Source of the DNA: Pseudomonas helvetica
Lineage (GTDB): Bacteria > Pseudomonadota > Gammaproteobacteria > Pseudomonadales > Pseudomonadaceae
Direction of reading: 5' to 3'
NCBI RefSeq assembly: GCF_039908645.1
Contig: NZ_CP150917.1
Location: 556,501 to 620,500, forward strand
Length of the DNA stretch: 64,000 nucleotides
In this document: positions 19,936 to 28,334 of the stretch, piece by piece
Numbering within the stretch: the first letter of the stretch is position 1
Layout: every line of letters starts with the position of its first letter
Notes under the pieces: model-generated
Told to the model about the DNA's origin: nothing
What the model saw: the letters and a program-made list of their open reading frames with translations, nothing else
Databases searched by the model: none
Program-made: the position numbers and the translations under genes

Positions 19936-20796
19936 TTATGCCTTTGGAGTGCCCATGCCTTGGCCCATCACCACTGGCGAGCCAGCCGCCAGCTCTTCAG
20001 CCCACTTCACTTGATTCGGGCCAAATAGCACAACCGCCGTCGAACCCAGTTTGAAGCGACCCAGCTCGGCACCTTTTTCCAGGTGAATCGGCGCGCGGGC
20101 AGCTTCGTCGTAGCGGAAGGTTTTCAGTTCGCGCTTGGGTGGCGTTACCAGCCCGGCCCAGACGGTTTCGATCGAAGCGACGATCATCGCACCGACCAAT
20201 ACCACAGCCATTGGCCCGCGCTCGGTGTCGAAGATGCACGCGACGCGCTCGTTACGGGCGAACAACTCTGGAACGTTTTCCGCGGTGGTCTGGTTGACCG
20301 AGAAGATCCGGCCCGGAATGTAGACCATTTCGCGCAGGGTGCCGGCCAGCGGCATGTGTACGCGATGGTAGTCTTTGGGCGACAGGTAAATAGTGGCGAA
20401 ATCGCCGCCCATGAACGGCGCAGCGTTTGCCGTATCACCGCCAAGCAATTCCAGCACGCTGAAACTGTGGCCCTTGGCCTGGAACACTCGACCATGCTCG
20501 ATCGGGCCGAGCTGGCTGACGGCACCGTCAGCCGGGCTGAGGATTGCGCCCGGGGTCTGGTCCAGCGGGCGGGCGCCATCTTTCAGTGCGCGGGTGAAGA
20601 ACGCGTTGAAGTGTTCGTAAGCGGTCAGGTCCTCGACCAGCGCTTGCGACATGTCCACCTGATAACGCTTGGCGAACCAGGCGGTGAAGGCGTTCTTGAA
20701 CCAGCGCACGCGGCATTCGGCGATGCAGCCGGCCAGACGCGAGAGCAGGTGATGAGGCAGCAGGTACTGGCTGAGGATAAACAAACGCTTTTTCAT
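19936..20796 (-). CDS. psd: Phosphatidylserine decarboxylase proenzyme
   Basis: 286 aa. Psd decarboxylates phosphatidylserine to phosphatidylethanolamine at the inner membrane. The self-cleavage motif LGST is at residues 250-253 (FKLGSTAVVLFG); cleavage before Ser252 yields the pyruvoyl cofactor. Other family marks are SPADGAVSQ, LSPKDYHRVHMP and GRIFSVN. The length is normal. It follows rhdA by 9 bases on the same strand, so the two are likely co-transcribed. Confidence 0.96.
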   Translation of the reverse strand: MKKRLFILSQYLLPHHLLSRLAGCIAECRVRWFKNAFTAWFAKRYQVDMSQALVEDLTAYEHFNAFFTRALKDGARPLDQTPGAILSPADGAVSQLGPIEHGRVFQAKGHSFSVLELLGGDTANAAPFMGGDFATIYLSPKDYHRVHMPLAGTLREMVYIPGRIFSVNQTTAENVPELFARNERVACIFDTERGPMAVVLVGAMIVASIETVWAGLVTPPKRELKTFRYDEAARAPIHLEKGAELGRFKLGSTAVVLFGPNQVKWAEELAAGSPVVMGQGMGTPKA

Positions 20797-20805
20797 TAAC
20801 TGTCC

Positions 20806-21630
20806 TTAAGAACCTTGAATCTCAACAGGCGTGTCGGGGTGGTTGCCCCATTCGCCCCAGGAGCCGGCGTAGCCTTTGACCCGCGGATAACCGAGCGCCT
20901 TGGCCACCAGATAGGTGAAGCCAGAGCGATGGTGGGTCTGGCAGTGGGTAATCACTTCTTTGTCTTTGCTGATCCCGAGCTGTTCGAGGATCTGCGGCAT
21001 GTCGGTGCGGATACGCAGGTTGCGCGTCTTGTCCATGCCGGCGGTCCATTCGAAATTGACTGCGCCAGGGATGTGTCCGCCCTTGGCGGCGAGGACTTTC
21101 TCGCCGGAATATTCCAGCGGCCCGCGTGCGTCCCAGATTGCCAGGTCGGCGGCGCCAAGACGGCTTTGCAGGTATTCGCGGGTAGCGGTGGGCTCGTCGT
21201 GCAAGGTCAGTGCAACCGGGCCGCCGACAGCCGCTGGAACCTCGGTTGAAACCGGCAAGCCTTCCGCCAGCCAGGCCAGCAGGCCGCCGTCCACATAGTG
21301 GTAGTTGCTGTGGCCGATGACATCCAGCAACCAGATGAAGCGTCCGGCCCAACCGCCGCCTTCATCGTCGTAGACCACGTAGACCGCGTCCGGGTTATGC
21401 CCCAGTTCGCCGAACAGGGCTTCAAGTGCAGCCTGTGGCGGCAGCAGGCCCGGCGCCGGCGGATGACCCAGTTGAGTCCGTTTGGGGTCGACGAAGCGCG
21501 CGCCGGGAATATGGCATTCGGCGTAGCGGGCGCTGCTGGTCAGGTCGACCAGAATCAGTTCGCGAGCATCGAGACGGGCGAGCAGGTCGCTCGGCTCGAT
21601 GACCAGCGACAAGCCAGAGAAGTCAGACAT
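20806..21630 (-). CDS. rhdA: Thiosulfate sulfurtransferase (rhodanese), RhdA type
   Basis: 274 aa. Two tandem rhodanese domains; the C-terminal one is active, with Cys230 in the loop CQTHHR. That loop is the one known from Azotobacter vinelandii RhdA rather than the CRxGx[RT] loop of most rhodaneses. The N-terminal inactive domain has VDLTSSARYAECHIPGA. ATG at 21628-21630 (MSDFSGLSLVIEP) is preferred over one 63 bases upstream, which would begin inside the MITE-like element. It precedes psd by 9 bases. Confidence 0.92.
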   Translation of the reverse strand: MSDFSGLSLVIEPSDLLARLDARELILVDLTSSARYAECHIPGARFVDPKRTQLGHPPAPGLLPPQAALEALFGELGHNPDAVYVVYDDEGGGWAGRFIWLLDVIGHSNYHYVDGGLLAWLAEGLPVSTEVPAAVGGPVALTLHDEPTATREYLQSRLGAADLAIWDARGPLEYSGEKVLAAKGGHIPGAVNFEWTAGMDKTRNLRIRTDMPQILEQLGISKDKEVITHCQTHHRSGFTYLVAKALGYPRVKGYAGSWGEWGNHPDTPVEIQGS

Positions 21631-21678
21631 GTGAGGTCTCCAGAGCACAAAGGGAAGGATTGTAGCGCAACGGCTATG

Positions 21679-21946
21679 AGGGCCTGTCATCAATTATTTC
21701 CTGTGCCGCGCCGGGTCTGCTGTGGTGCAGGGCAAGGCGCGAGGAGCGCGGTTTGGTCATTCCAAATAAGCTCCGAGCAACGCTGCCCTGCGCCACAGCA
21801 GGCCCGGCCCTTCGGGTTGTGCCTGAAAGCGGGTCAGACTGCGTTGCAGTCCTTGGCAAGGAAACGACCCTTATCTGCGGACTGCGCCTTGCCTGGCCCG
21901 CTTTCAGGCGACAACGCGGCACAGGAAATAATTGATGACAGGCCCT
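21679..21946. mobile_element. MITE-like element with 32-bp perfect terminal inverted repeats
   Basis: The 268-bp segment begins AGGGCCTGTCATCAATTATT and ends with its exact reverse complement (32 of 32 bases, 21679-21710 and 21915-21946). Inside are two further palindromic arms: TCTGCTGTGGTGCAGGGCA with TGCCCTGCGCCACAGCAGG, and GCCTGAAAGCGGGTC with GCCCGCTTTCAGGC. It encodes nothing convincing. One end supplies the AG of the HDOD gene's TAG stop. No clear target-site duplication is visible. Confidence 0.8.
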
Positions 21947-23477
21947 AGCGGTGGCTAAAGCTGTGCAGGGCTTTTTCGATGCACTGTGCGGTTTTGCCGA
22001 AGGCTTGCACGGTGATTTCCGAAAATGGACCGCCGCCCTGGTCCGCCACGACCAACATGATCACCCGGCCATTGTTGACCAGTGAGCGCAGCAGCAGGTG
22101 CTCGCCACCGAACAGTGCGCGCAGGCTGGCAGGCAGCAAGGCTGAAAACTGTGCGTTGTTGACTGGCGTCAGCCGCACCTGAGCCTGTTGCGAGAGCAAG
22201 CGTTGCAGCACGGTGCTCTGGCTGACCACAAAGTTCAGCATCGCGGCTTCTTTAGGCAGGCCGTGAATCTGGTGCACGCGCAATTGGCTGTGCGTGCGAT
22301 CAGCCATCAGAATCATCACCCGACGCATGCCGCAGGCAACCAGCGCGTCCCGGGCGAAGGTGGTCAGGTGCATGGCATTGGTAAAGCGGCTCGGCTCCGC
22401 CAGCAGTTCTGCGCATTGCTTGCGCCACTTTGTCAGGTCTTCGGCGGTGGGGGCTGGCGCCGGAAGCTGGCCGCGATGAAGGCGTCGCTCGTCCCACGGC
22501 CAGAGCAATGCCCCGGCGGGATGCCAAAGGTCCGGCATTGCATGGTTGCGGGCGCTGAGTGCGGCTTGCTGGTGCAGTTGCTGCTGGACTTCGTCCATCG
22601 GCATTTGCAGGTAGAGGCTGGTCAGAAACTGCCAGCGCAGGCAGTGAGGGCTGCTCCAGGCTTGCTGTGCCGATAACGCCAGGCCGTTGGCCAGCAATAC
22701 CGTGTTGGCCGGTTGGTTGAGCCAGCGGCGCAGCGTCGGGTCGTCATCAAGGCGGTTTTGCTGGCGCAACGGGTGCTCGGCGTCGCGGGCGATATGCACG
22801 ACTTTCGCCAGCTCGCGTTGTTCATCCAGCAGCAATCGATAGCCTTGTCCTACCCAGATGGGCAGGCGCCAGACTTCCACCAGTGCCTGGCCGAGTTCCA
22901 GCAGGCGTACGCCGAACAATTCTTTTTCGACCTTGCGTGCTGGCTCGCGCTTGTGCAGGACCCGCAGTTCCCAGTCTTCCAGCAGTTGCGGGAAGGTCAG
23001 GGCCAGTGGCCAGAACGGCGAGAGGAACAGCAGGCTCCCCCAGTGGATGTCCTGCCAGAGCCGTGCCAGGCGACTGGCAAAAAAACCGTTGGCCTGTTGG
23101 GTCGCGTGCAGGCTGATCAATTGAAGTTGGCGCAGGGCCGGCGGGATTTCGTTCTCGGGCAGGGCGGGCAGGCGTGCGAGCAGTTCTTCGGTGCGCTTGA
23201 GACCTAGGCGGTTGATCGCCACTTCCAGGTTCTCGCTGGGCTCGCTCATGCTGCCGTGGGTGTGGCGATTGGCTTCGCGGATGACGCTGAGGGCCAGGGC
23301 CGGGCTGCCTTGCATCAGTTCGGCAATATCGCGCAACGAGCTGCGATTGTCGGCGATAGCCTTGCAGACGCGATCATGGCTGGCTCGCGGCACGGGCAAG
23401 GTTACGCCATCGAGCAGCTTGACCCAGCCTTCGAGTGTGGTCGGTCTAGCAGTTGGAACGGTCGTTTCATTAGCCAT
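21945..23477 (-). CDS. HDOD-domain signalling protein
   Basis: 510 aa, cytoplasmic. An N-terminal HDOD domain (about residues 20-220) has the helical pattern SLRDIAELMQGSPALALSVIREANR and NLEVAINRLGLKRTEELLARLP; the metal-binding His/Asp of true HD phosphohydrolases are not evident, as is usual for HDOD. The C-terminal 150 residues (FARDALVACGMRRVMILMADR to the end) look GAF-like. It lies next to the flagellar stator genes and divergent from motA, as recalled for other Pseudomonas. Its TAG stop is completed by the MITE-like element. Confidence 0.8.
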   Translation of the reverse strand: MANETTVPTARPTTLEGWVKLLDGVTLPVPRASHDRVCKAIADNRSSLRDIAELMQGSPALALSVIREANRHTHGSMSEPSENLEVAINRLGLKRTEELLARLPALPENEIPPALRQLQLISLHATQQANGFFASRLARLWQDIHWGSLLFLSPFWPLALTFPQLLEDWELRVLHKREPARKVEKELFGVRLLELGQALVEVWRLPIWVGQGYRLLLDEQRELAKVVHIARDAEHPLRQQNRLDDDPTLRRWLNQPANTVLLANGLALSAQQAWSSPHCLRWQFLTSLYLQMPMDEVQQQLHQQAALSARNHAMPDLWHPAGALLWPWDERRLHRGQLPAPAPTAEDLTKWRKQCAELLAEPSRFTNAMHLTTFARDALVACGMRRVMILMADRTHSQLRVHQIHGLPKEAAMLNFVVSQSTVLQRLLSQQAQVRLTPVNNAQFSALLPASLRALFGGEHLLLRSLVNNGRVIMLVVADQGGGPFSEITVQAFGKTAQCIEKALHSFSHR

Positions 23478-23643
23478 GGTTGGGCGCGATCATCGTCTGC
23501 ATTAAACACGCCCGGAGCGGGCCAAATTAGCTTTTCGCCTTAACTGGCTATAGTCTGGCGCAGTTTTGCCGATAAGTAGAAGAAGAGATTTTTTAACTTC
23601 CGAATATGACCTTGAACCCGACTTAAGTAAGTACCTTCTACCT

Positions 23644-24495
23644 ATGGCTAAAATTATCGGCATCATCGTCGTATTCGCGAGCGTGCTCGGCGGATACGTG
23701 CTTTCCCACGGCAAGATTGCCGCCCTGATTCAGCCTTTCGAGGTGATGATCATCGGCGGTGCGGCGCTGGGTGCATTCCTTCAGGCCAACCCCGGTCATA
23801 TGACGATGCACGTGCTCAAGAAATCCTTGGGCATGTTCAGTTCGCGTTTCAATCACACCTTCTACCTGGAGGTGCTGGGCCTGATCTACGAGATACTCAA
23901 CAAGAGCCGTCGCGAAGGCATGATGGCCATTGAAGGCGATATTGAAGACGCCGCTGCCAGCCCGATTTTTGCCAAGTACCCGGCGGTTCTCAAAGACGAC
24001 CGCATGACCGCGTTCATCTGCGATTACTTGCGCATCATGTCGTCCGGCAACATGGCGCCGCATGAGCTTGAGGGCCTGTTCGACATGGAACTGTTCAGCC
24101 TCAAGGAAGACCTCGAGCACCCATCCCACGCGGTCAACGGTATCGCCGATGCCATGCCCGGCTTCGGTATCGTTGCGGCGGTACTGGGTATCGTGGTGAC
24201 CATGGCCTCGCTGGGTGAGGGCGATCAGAAGTCCATCGGTCTGCACGTAGGTGCCGCACTGGTCGGTACCTTCTTCGGTATTCTCGCGGCCTACGGTTTC
24301 TTTGGCCCGCTGGCGCACTCCCTGGCTCACGATGCCAAGGAAGAGCTGAACATCTACGAAGCCATCAAGGCTTCGTTGGTGGCTTCAGCTTCCGGCATGC
24401 CGCCATCGTTGGCGGTGGAGTTCGGGCGCAAGGTTCTGTATCCGGCACACCGTCCAAGCTTCGCTGAGCTGGAACAAGCGGTTCGCGGTCGTTAG
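23644..24495 (+). CDS. motA: Flagellar motor stator protein MotA
   Basis: 283 aa. MotA forms the proton-conducting stator ring with MotB. Four hydrophobic helices are visible: residues 3-21, 29-47, about 171-191 and 201-221. The cytoplasmic loop between helices 2 and 3 carries the charged rotor-interacting part. Conserved Pro residues flank helices 3 and 4 (ADAMPGFGIVAAVLGIVVTMAS). ATG 23644 gives the normal MAKIIGIIVVF start; an upstream in-frame ATG at 23566 would add 26 polar residues. The TAG stop overlaps the palindromic element separating it from motB. Confidence 0.96.
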   Translation: MAKIIGIIVVFASVLGGYVLSHGKIAALIQPFEVMIIGGAALGAFLQANPGHMTMHVLKKSLGMFSSRFNHTFYLEVLGLIYEILNKSRREGMMAIEGDIEDAAASPIFAKYPAVLKDDRMTAFICDYLRIMSSGNMAPHELEGLFDMELFSLKEDLEHPSHAVNGIADAMPGFGIVAAVLGIVVTMASLGEGDQKSIGLHVGAALVGTFFGILAAYGFFGPLAHSLAHDAKEELNIYEAIKASLVASASGMPPSLAVEFGRKVLYPAHRPSFAELEQAVRGR

Positions 24496-24653
24496 TGCTT
24501 TGTCTTGCAAATACGCTCCTTTTTTGGCGAGTGTCTGTTGTTGCCAGACAAGGCGCCGCGACGAGTCATAGCCCGCTATGGCGAGGAGCGGCAACGCCGT
24601 ATGGCGACAACAGGCACCGCCAGAAAGGAACAGTATTTGTGAGACAGAGCACT
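24494..24653. mobile_element. MITE-like palindromic element between motA and motB
   Basis: The 160-bp gap is a long imperfect inverted repeat: AGTGCTTTGTCTTGCAAATA at the left, and the reverse complement of the right end reads AGTGCTCTGTCTCACAAATA. About 28 of 36 terminal bases match. The interior has GACAAGGCGCCGCGACGAG and CTATGGCGAGGAGCGGCAACG. It starts with the AG of the motA stop TAG and ends 4 bases before the motB ATG, so it provides the motB ribosome-binding region. Confidence 0.75.
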
Positions 24654-24657
24654 TAAC

Positions 24658-25704
24658 ATGGAAAATAATCAGCCGATAATCATCAAGCGCGTCAAGCGCA
24701 TTGCTGGCGGGCATCACGGGGGCGCGTGGAAAATTGCCTTCGCTGACTTCGCGACGGCAATGATGGCGTTCTTCCTGGTGCTGTGGCTGCTATCCACCGC
24801 CACACCGGAACAGAAGATTGCCATTGCCGGTTACTTCAAGGACCCGATCGGCTTCTCTGAAAGCGGTACGCCGTTCATTATCGACCTGGGCGGCACGCCG
24901 GTGCTGGCGCCGGACAAGACTCTCAACCCCGAGGTCAAGTCGCAGCCGCAACCGGACAAGGTCACCGTCGATACCGAGCAGGTCGAAGGCATGGCCGAAC
25001 AGGTCGAGCACGAGCGTCTGGAACTGTTGCTGCAAGAGCTGCAGAACAAGGTCGAAGAAAACCCGCAGCTGCAGAAGTTCAAGGATCAGATTCTTTTCGA
25101 AATCACCCCGGATGGCTTGCGCATCCAGATCATCGATTCCGAAAATCGGCCAATGTTCGACTCCGGCAGTGCGCGCTTGAAACCGTACTTCGAAGATATT
25201 CTGCTGGCCATGGCTGACACCATCAAAGCGGTGCCGAACAAGATCAGCATCGGTGGCCACACCGACGCCAAGCCTTATGCGGGCACCGGTGAATTCGGCA
25301 ACTGGGAGCTTTCGGCCAACCGTGCCAACGCCGCTCGCCGGGCGTTGGTCGCGGGCAGCTATCCGGAACAGCAAGTGGCGCGGGTGGTGGGTTACGCTTC
25401 GTCGACGTTGTTCGATCGCAAAAATCCGCTCAATCCGGTCAACCGCCGCATCGACATCGTCGTGCTGACCAAGAAGGCCCAGCGCGCCATCGAGGGTGAA
25501 CAAGGCGCGGAACCGGCACCAACACCGATACCGGGGCAGGGCGCTCCGAGTGAGGTGCCGGCCATCCCTGCCGATCCGAACGCCTTGCCGGCGGACAAGG
25601 AACCCTTGCCGGCACATGAGCTTCGGGAACGCTTGAACCTGTTCGACGCTCCGGCACCGAAAGCCGGCGACCTGGCCAAACCGGCCGGGCCACCCAAGCA
25701 GTGA
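24658..25704 (+). CDS. motB: Flagellar motor stator protein MotB
   Basis: 348 aa. The single membrane helix (about residues 23-45) contains the proton-binding Asp in WKIAFADFATAMMAFF. A plug/linker follows, then an OmpA-like peptidoglycan-binding domain (about 150-270) with ISIGGHTDAKPY and LSANRANAARRAL. The last 75 residues are a Pro/Ala-rich tail (PTPIPGQGAPSEVPAIP), longer than in E. coli MotB. The only ribosome site available is GAGACAGAGC within the right arm of the MITE-like element, so motB translation may be affected by that hairpin. Confidence 0.95.
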   Translation: MENNQPIIIKRVKRIAGGHHGGAWKIAFADFATAMMAFFLVLWLLSTATPEQKIAIAGYFKDPIGFSESGTPFIIDLGGTPVLAPDKTLNPEVKSQPQPDKVTVDTEQVEGMAEQVEHERLELLLQELQNKVEENPQLQKFKDQILFEITPDGLRIQIIDSENRPMFDSGSARLKPYFEDILLAMADTIKAVPNKISIGGHTDAKPYAGTGEFGNWELSANRANAARRALVAGSYPEQQVARVVGYASSTLFDRKNPLNPVNRRIDIVVLTKKAQRAIEGEQGAEPAPTPIPGQGAPSEVPAIPADPNALPADKEPLPAHELRERLNLFDAPAPKAGDLAKPAGPPKQ

Positions 25705-25710
25705 CCCAAT

Positions 25711-25740
25711 AAAAAGCCGCGATGATCGCGGCTTTTTATT
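25711..25740. terminator. Terminator between motB and rsgA
   Basis: AAAAAGCCGCGAT/ATCGCGGCTTTTT stem 7 bases after the motB stop; symmetric A/T flanks could serve the convergent rsgA as well. Confidence 0.85.
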
Positions 25741-25802
25741 GTCTGTCGGTGCGCCAGTGGGCACTCAGCAGCCTTCAGTATCGGGGCTGCTGAGCGCTCT
25801 GG

Positions 25803-26834
25803 TTAATAGCTGGTTTCGGGCAAGCTGGCGATGATCGAGCGGTAGCTGTTCATGCGCTGCTGTTGCACGCGGCCTTCTTCCAGTGCCTTGAGCAGGGCGC
25901 AACCGGGTTCGCGGTCGTGCTTGCAGTCGCGGAAGCGGCAGGTGCCGATCAAGTCGTTGAACTCGATGAAACCGGCTTCGACGTCGGCACGGCTGACATG
26001 GCCCAGGCCGAATTCCCGAATACCCGGGGAATCGATCAGCTCACCGCCGCCGGGGAAGTGGAACAACCGCGCGGTGGTGGTGGTGTGGGTGCCCTGGCCG
26101 GACAGCTCGGACAGTGGGCCGACACGGGTTTCGACTTCCGGCAGCAGGCTGTTGACCAGCGAGGACTTGCCGACGCCGGACTGACCAACGAACACACTGA
26201 TGCGCCCGTCCAGTTGTTCCTGCAACTGCTCCATGCCATTGCCATGGTGCGCCGAGACTTCCAGCACCGGGTAACCCAGCGTGCGGTAGACCGCTAGCAA
26301 GGCATTCAGCGCCGGGGCATTCTGCTCGTCGATCAGGTCGAACTTATTGAGCAACAGCAGCGGGCGAATACCAGCGTGTTCGGCAGCGACCAGGTAGCGG
26401 TCGATCAGGTTGGCATGAGGTTCGGGGAGCGGGGCGAAGACGATCACGATCATGTCGACGTTAGCCGCTACCGGCTTGAGCTGGCCACGACTGTCGGGAC
26501 GGCACAGTTCGGTTTTACGCGGCAATTGCGCGACGATGACGCCGATGCCCTGGTTGCCGGCACGCCAGACCACCTGGTCGCCGGTCACCAGCGCAGGCAG
26601 GTTGGCCCGCAAATGGCAGCGGAACACCTGGCCGGCCAGTTCGCCGTCGCGGGCTTCGACCTCGACCTGAACGCCGAAGTGAGCGATCACCAGGCCGGTC
26701 TGCTCGGGGCCAAGGTCGCCGCCCTCGAGCGCTTCGACGGCGGAGGATTCGCGTTTGGCGGCGCGTGCAGCGCGCTCACCTTGAATCTTTTCGATGCGCC
26801 AGTTTTGACGACGATTGAGTTGGCGTTTGGCCAT
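25803..26834 (-). CDS. rsgA: Small ribosomal subunit biogenesis GTPase RsgA
   Basis: 343 aa. A circularly permuted GTPase that checks late 30S assembly. An OB fold (about residues 45-110) precedes the G domain in permuted order: LNKFDLIDE (G4), SAHHGNGM (G5), [12 protein letters not shown] (G1) and DSPGIREFG (G3). A C-terminal zinc site reads [14 protein letters not shown]. The start at 26834 gives the basic N-terminus [13 protein letters not shown]. It is divergent from orn with a 107-base gap. Confidence 0.96.
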   Translation of the reverse strand: MAKRQLNRRQNWRIEKIQGERAARAAKRESSAVEALEGGDLGPEQTGLVIAHFGVQVEVEARDGELAGQVFRCHLRANLPALVTGDQVVWRAGNQGIGVIVAQLPRKTELCRPDSRGQLKPVAANVDMIVIVFAPLPEPHANLIDRYLVAAEHAGIRPLLLLNKFDLIDEQNAPALNALLAVYRTLGYPVLEVSAHHGNGMEQLQEQLDGRISVFVGQSGVGKSSLVNSLLPEVETRVGPLSELSGQGTHTTTTARLFHFPGGGELIDSPGIREFGLGHVSRADVEAGFIEFNDLIGTCRFRDCKHDREPGCALLKALEEGRVQQQRMNSYRSIIASLPETSY

Positions 26835-26941
26835 GGGTGTTCCGTGTGGATAATGCAGCGATTAGGTAAAACGGCCGCGAGTTTAGCACGCCCCGAGAGT
26901 CCTCTAGGCTAAACTGCATGCCTACGCCGAGGAGCCGACAC

Positions 26942-27484
26942 ATGCAAAACCCGCAGAACCTGATTTGGATCGATCTGGAAATGACCGGTCTGAACCCTGA
27001 CACCGATGTCATCATCGAGATGGCCACTATTGTCACCGACAGCAATCTCAACACCTTGGCCGAAGGCCCGGTCATCGCCATTCACCACAGCGACGAGATC
27101 CTGGCGGGCATGGACGAGTGGAACACCCGTCAACACGGTGGCTCCGGCCTGACCCAGCGGGTACGCGACAGCCGCATCAGTATGGCTGAAGCGGAAGCCC
27201 AGACCATCTCCTTCCTGGAAAAGTGGGTGCCGAAGGGCACGTCGCCGATCTGCGGCAACAGCATTTGCCAGGACCGGCGCTTCCTCTATACGCACATGAA
27301 GGCGCTGGAAAGTTACTTCCACTACCGCAACCTCGACGTCTCGACCTTGAAGGAACTGGCCGCACGCTGGGCTCCGGACGTACGCGACAGCTTCAAGAAG
27401 GGCAGCACGCACCTGGCGCTGGACGATATCCGCGAGTCGATCGCCGAGTTGCAGCACTACCGCACGCATTTCATCAAGTTCTGA
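26942..27484 (+). CDS. orn: Oligoribonuclease
   Basis: 180 aa. Orn is the 3'-5' exonuclease that degrades 2-5 nt RNAs, including pGpG from c-di-GMP turnover. The DEDDh residues are visible: WIDLEMTGL (Asp and Glu), the CQDRRFLY segment with Asp, and [11 protein letters not shown] with the final His and Asp. ATG 26942 gives the standard 180-residue protein; an ATG at 26918 lacks a ribosome site, while GAGGAG precedes 26942. Confidence 0.96.
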   Translation: MQNPQNLIWIDLEMTGLNPDTDVIIEMATIVTDSNLNTLAEGPVIAIHHSDEILAGMDEWNTRQHGGSGLTQRVRDSRISMAEAEAQTISFLEKWVPKGTSPICGNSICQDRRFLYTHMKALESYFHYRNLDVSTLKELAARWAPDVRDSFKKGSTHLALDDIRESIAELQHYRTHFIKF

Positions 27485-27507
27485 TTGAATGATATTGGGG
27501 GGGCTAA

Positions 27508-27629
27508 TGTGGCGAGGGAGCTTGCTCCCGCTCGGCTGCGCAGCAGCCGTAAGTCTGGCAGCTACGGTTTATCAGGCAGCCTAGGTTGGGAGTGCTTCGC
27601 ACTCCAGCGGGAGCAAGCTCCCTCGCCAC
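27508..27629. repeat. REPIN (inverted pair of REP sequences)
   Basis: TGTGGCGAGGGAGCTTGCTCCCGCTCGG at the left and AGCGGGAGCAAGCTCCCTCGCCAC at the right, the same family as at 9575. It fills most of the 227-base gap between orn and the next gene. Confidence 0.85.
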
Positions 27630-27711
27630 GGGGTTTATATTCGCTCACCGCCCTCTTTTGGTGCCCCGGCGATCTGAGTAGACTGCGCGCCTTCCCGTAA
27701 GGACCGCCGCC

Positions 27712-28323
27712 ATGTTGTTGATGCTCTACCTGATTGCCATTACCGCTGAAGCCATGACTGGCGCGTTGTCTGCCGGTCGGCGTGGCATGGACTGGTTTGG
27801 CGTGGTGCTGATCGCCTGCGTGACGGCGCTGGGCGGTGGTTCGGTGCGTGACGTGCTGCTCGGGCACTATCCGCTGACCTGGGTCAAACACCCGGAATAC
27901 CTGGTGTTGACCTCGGCTGCGGCAATGCTCACGGTCTTTACCGCACGCTGGATGCGCCATCTGCGCTCGCTGTTCCTGGTACTCGACGCCGTAGGGTTGG
28001 TGGCGTTTACCCTGATCGGCTGCATGATTGCGCTGGAAACGGGCCACGGCATGTTGGTGGCGTCGGTCAGCGGGGTGATCACCGGAGTGTTCGGCGGCAT
28101 CCTGCGCGACATTTTCTGCAACGACATCCCGCTGATCTTCCGTCGCGAGCTCTACGCCAGCGTCTCGTTCGCTGCCGCGTGGTGCTACATGCTCTGCCTT
28201 TACCTGCAATTACCCGACGAACAGGCGATTCTGATCACCTTGTTTGGCGGCTTCCTGCTGCGCTTGCTGGCGATTCGTTTCCACTGGGAAATGCCCAAGT
28301 TCGTCTACAACGACGAAGCCTGA
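27712..28323 (+). CDS. TRIC-type cation channel family protein (YicG/UPF0126)
   Basis: 203 aa with about seven hydrophobic helices. The internal repeat typical of prokaryotic TRIC channels is present: GGGSVRDVLLGHYP (about residues 42-55) and GGILRDIFCNDIP (about 125-137), each with the GG-x3-RD turn. Family members form trimeric potassium-permeable channels, but the role in Pseudomonas is unknown. It stands alone between a REPIN and the convergent queG, whose stop lies 12 bases past its own. Confidence 0.85.
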   Translation: MLLMLYLIAITAEAMTGALSAGRRGMDWFGVVLIACVTALGGGSVRDVLLGHYPLTWVKHPEYLVLTSAAAMLTVFTARWMRHLRSLFLVLDAVGLVAFTLIGCMIALETGHGMLVASVSGVITGVFGGILRDIFCNDIPLIFRRELYASVSFAAAWCYMLCLYLQLPDEQAILITLFGGFLLRLLAIRFHWEMPKFVYNDEA

Positions 28324-28334
28324 CACCAGAGCTC

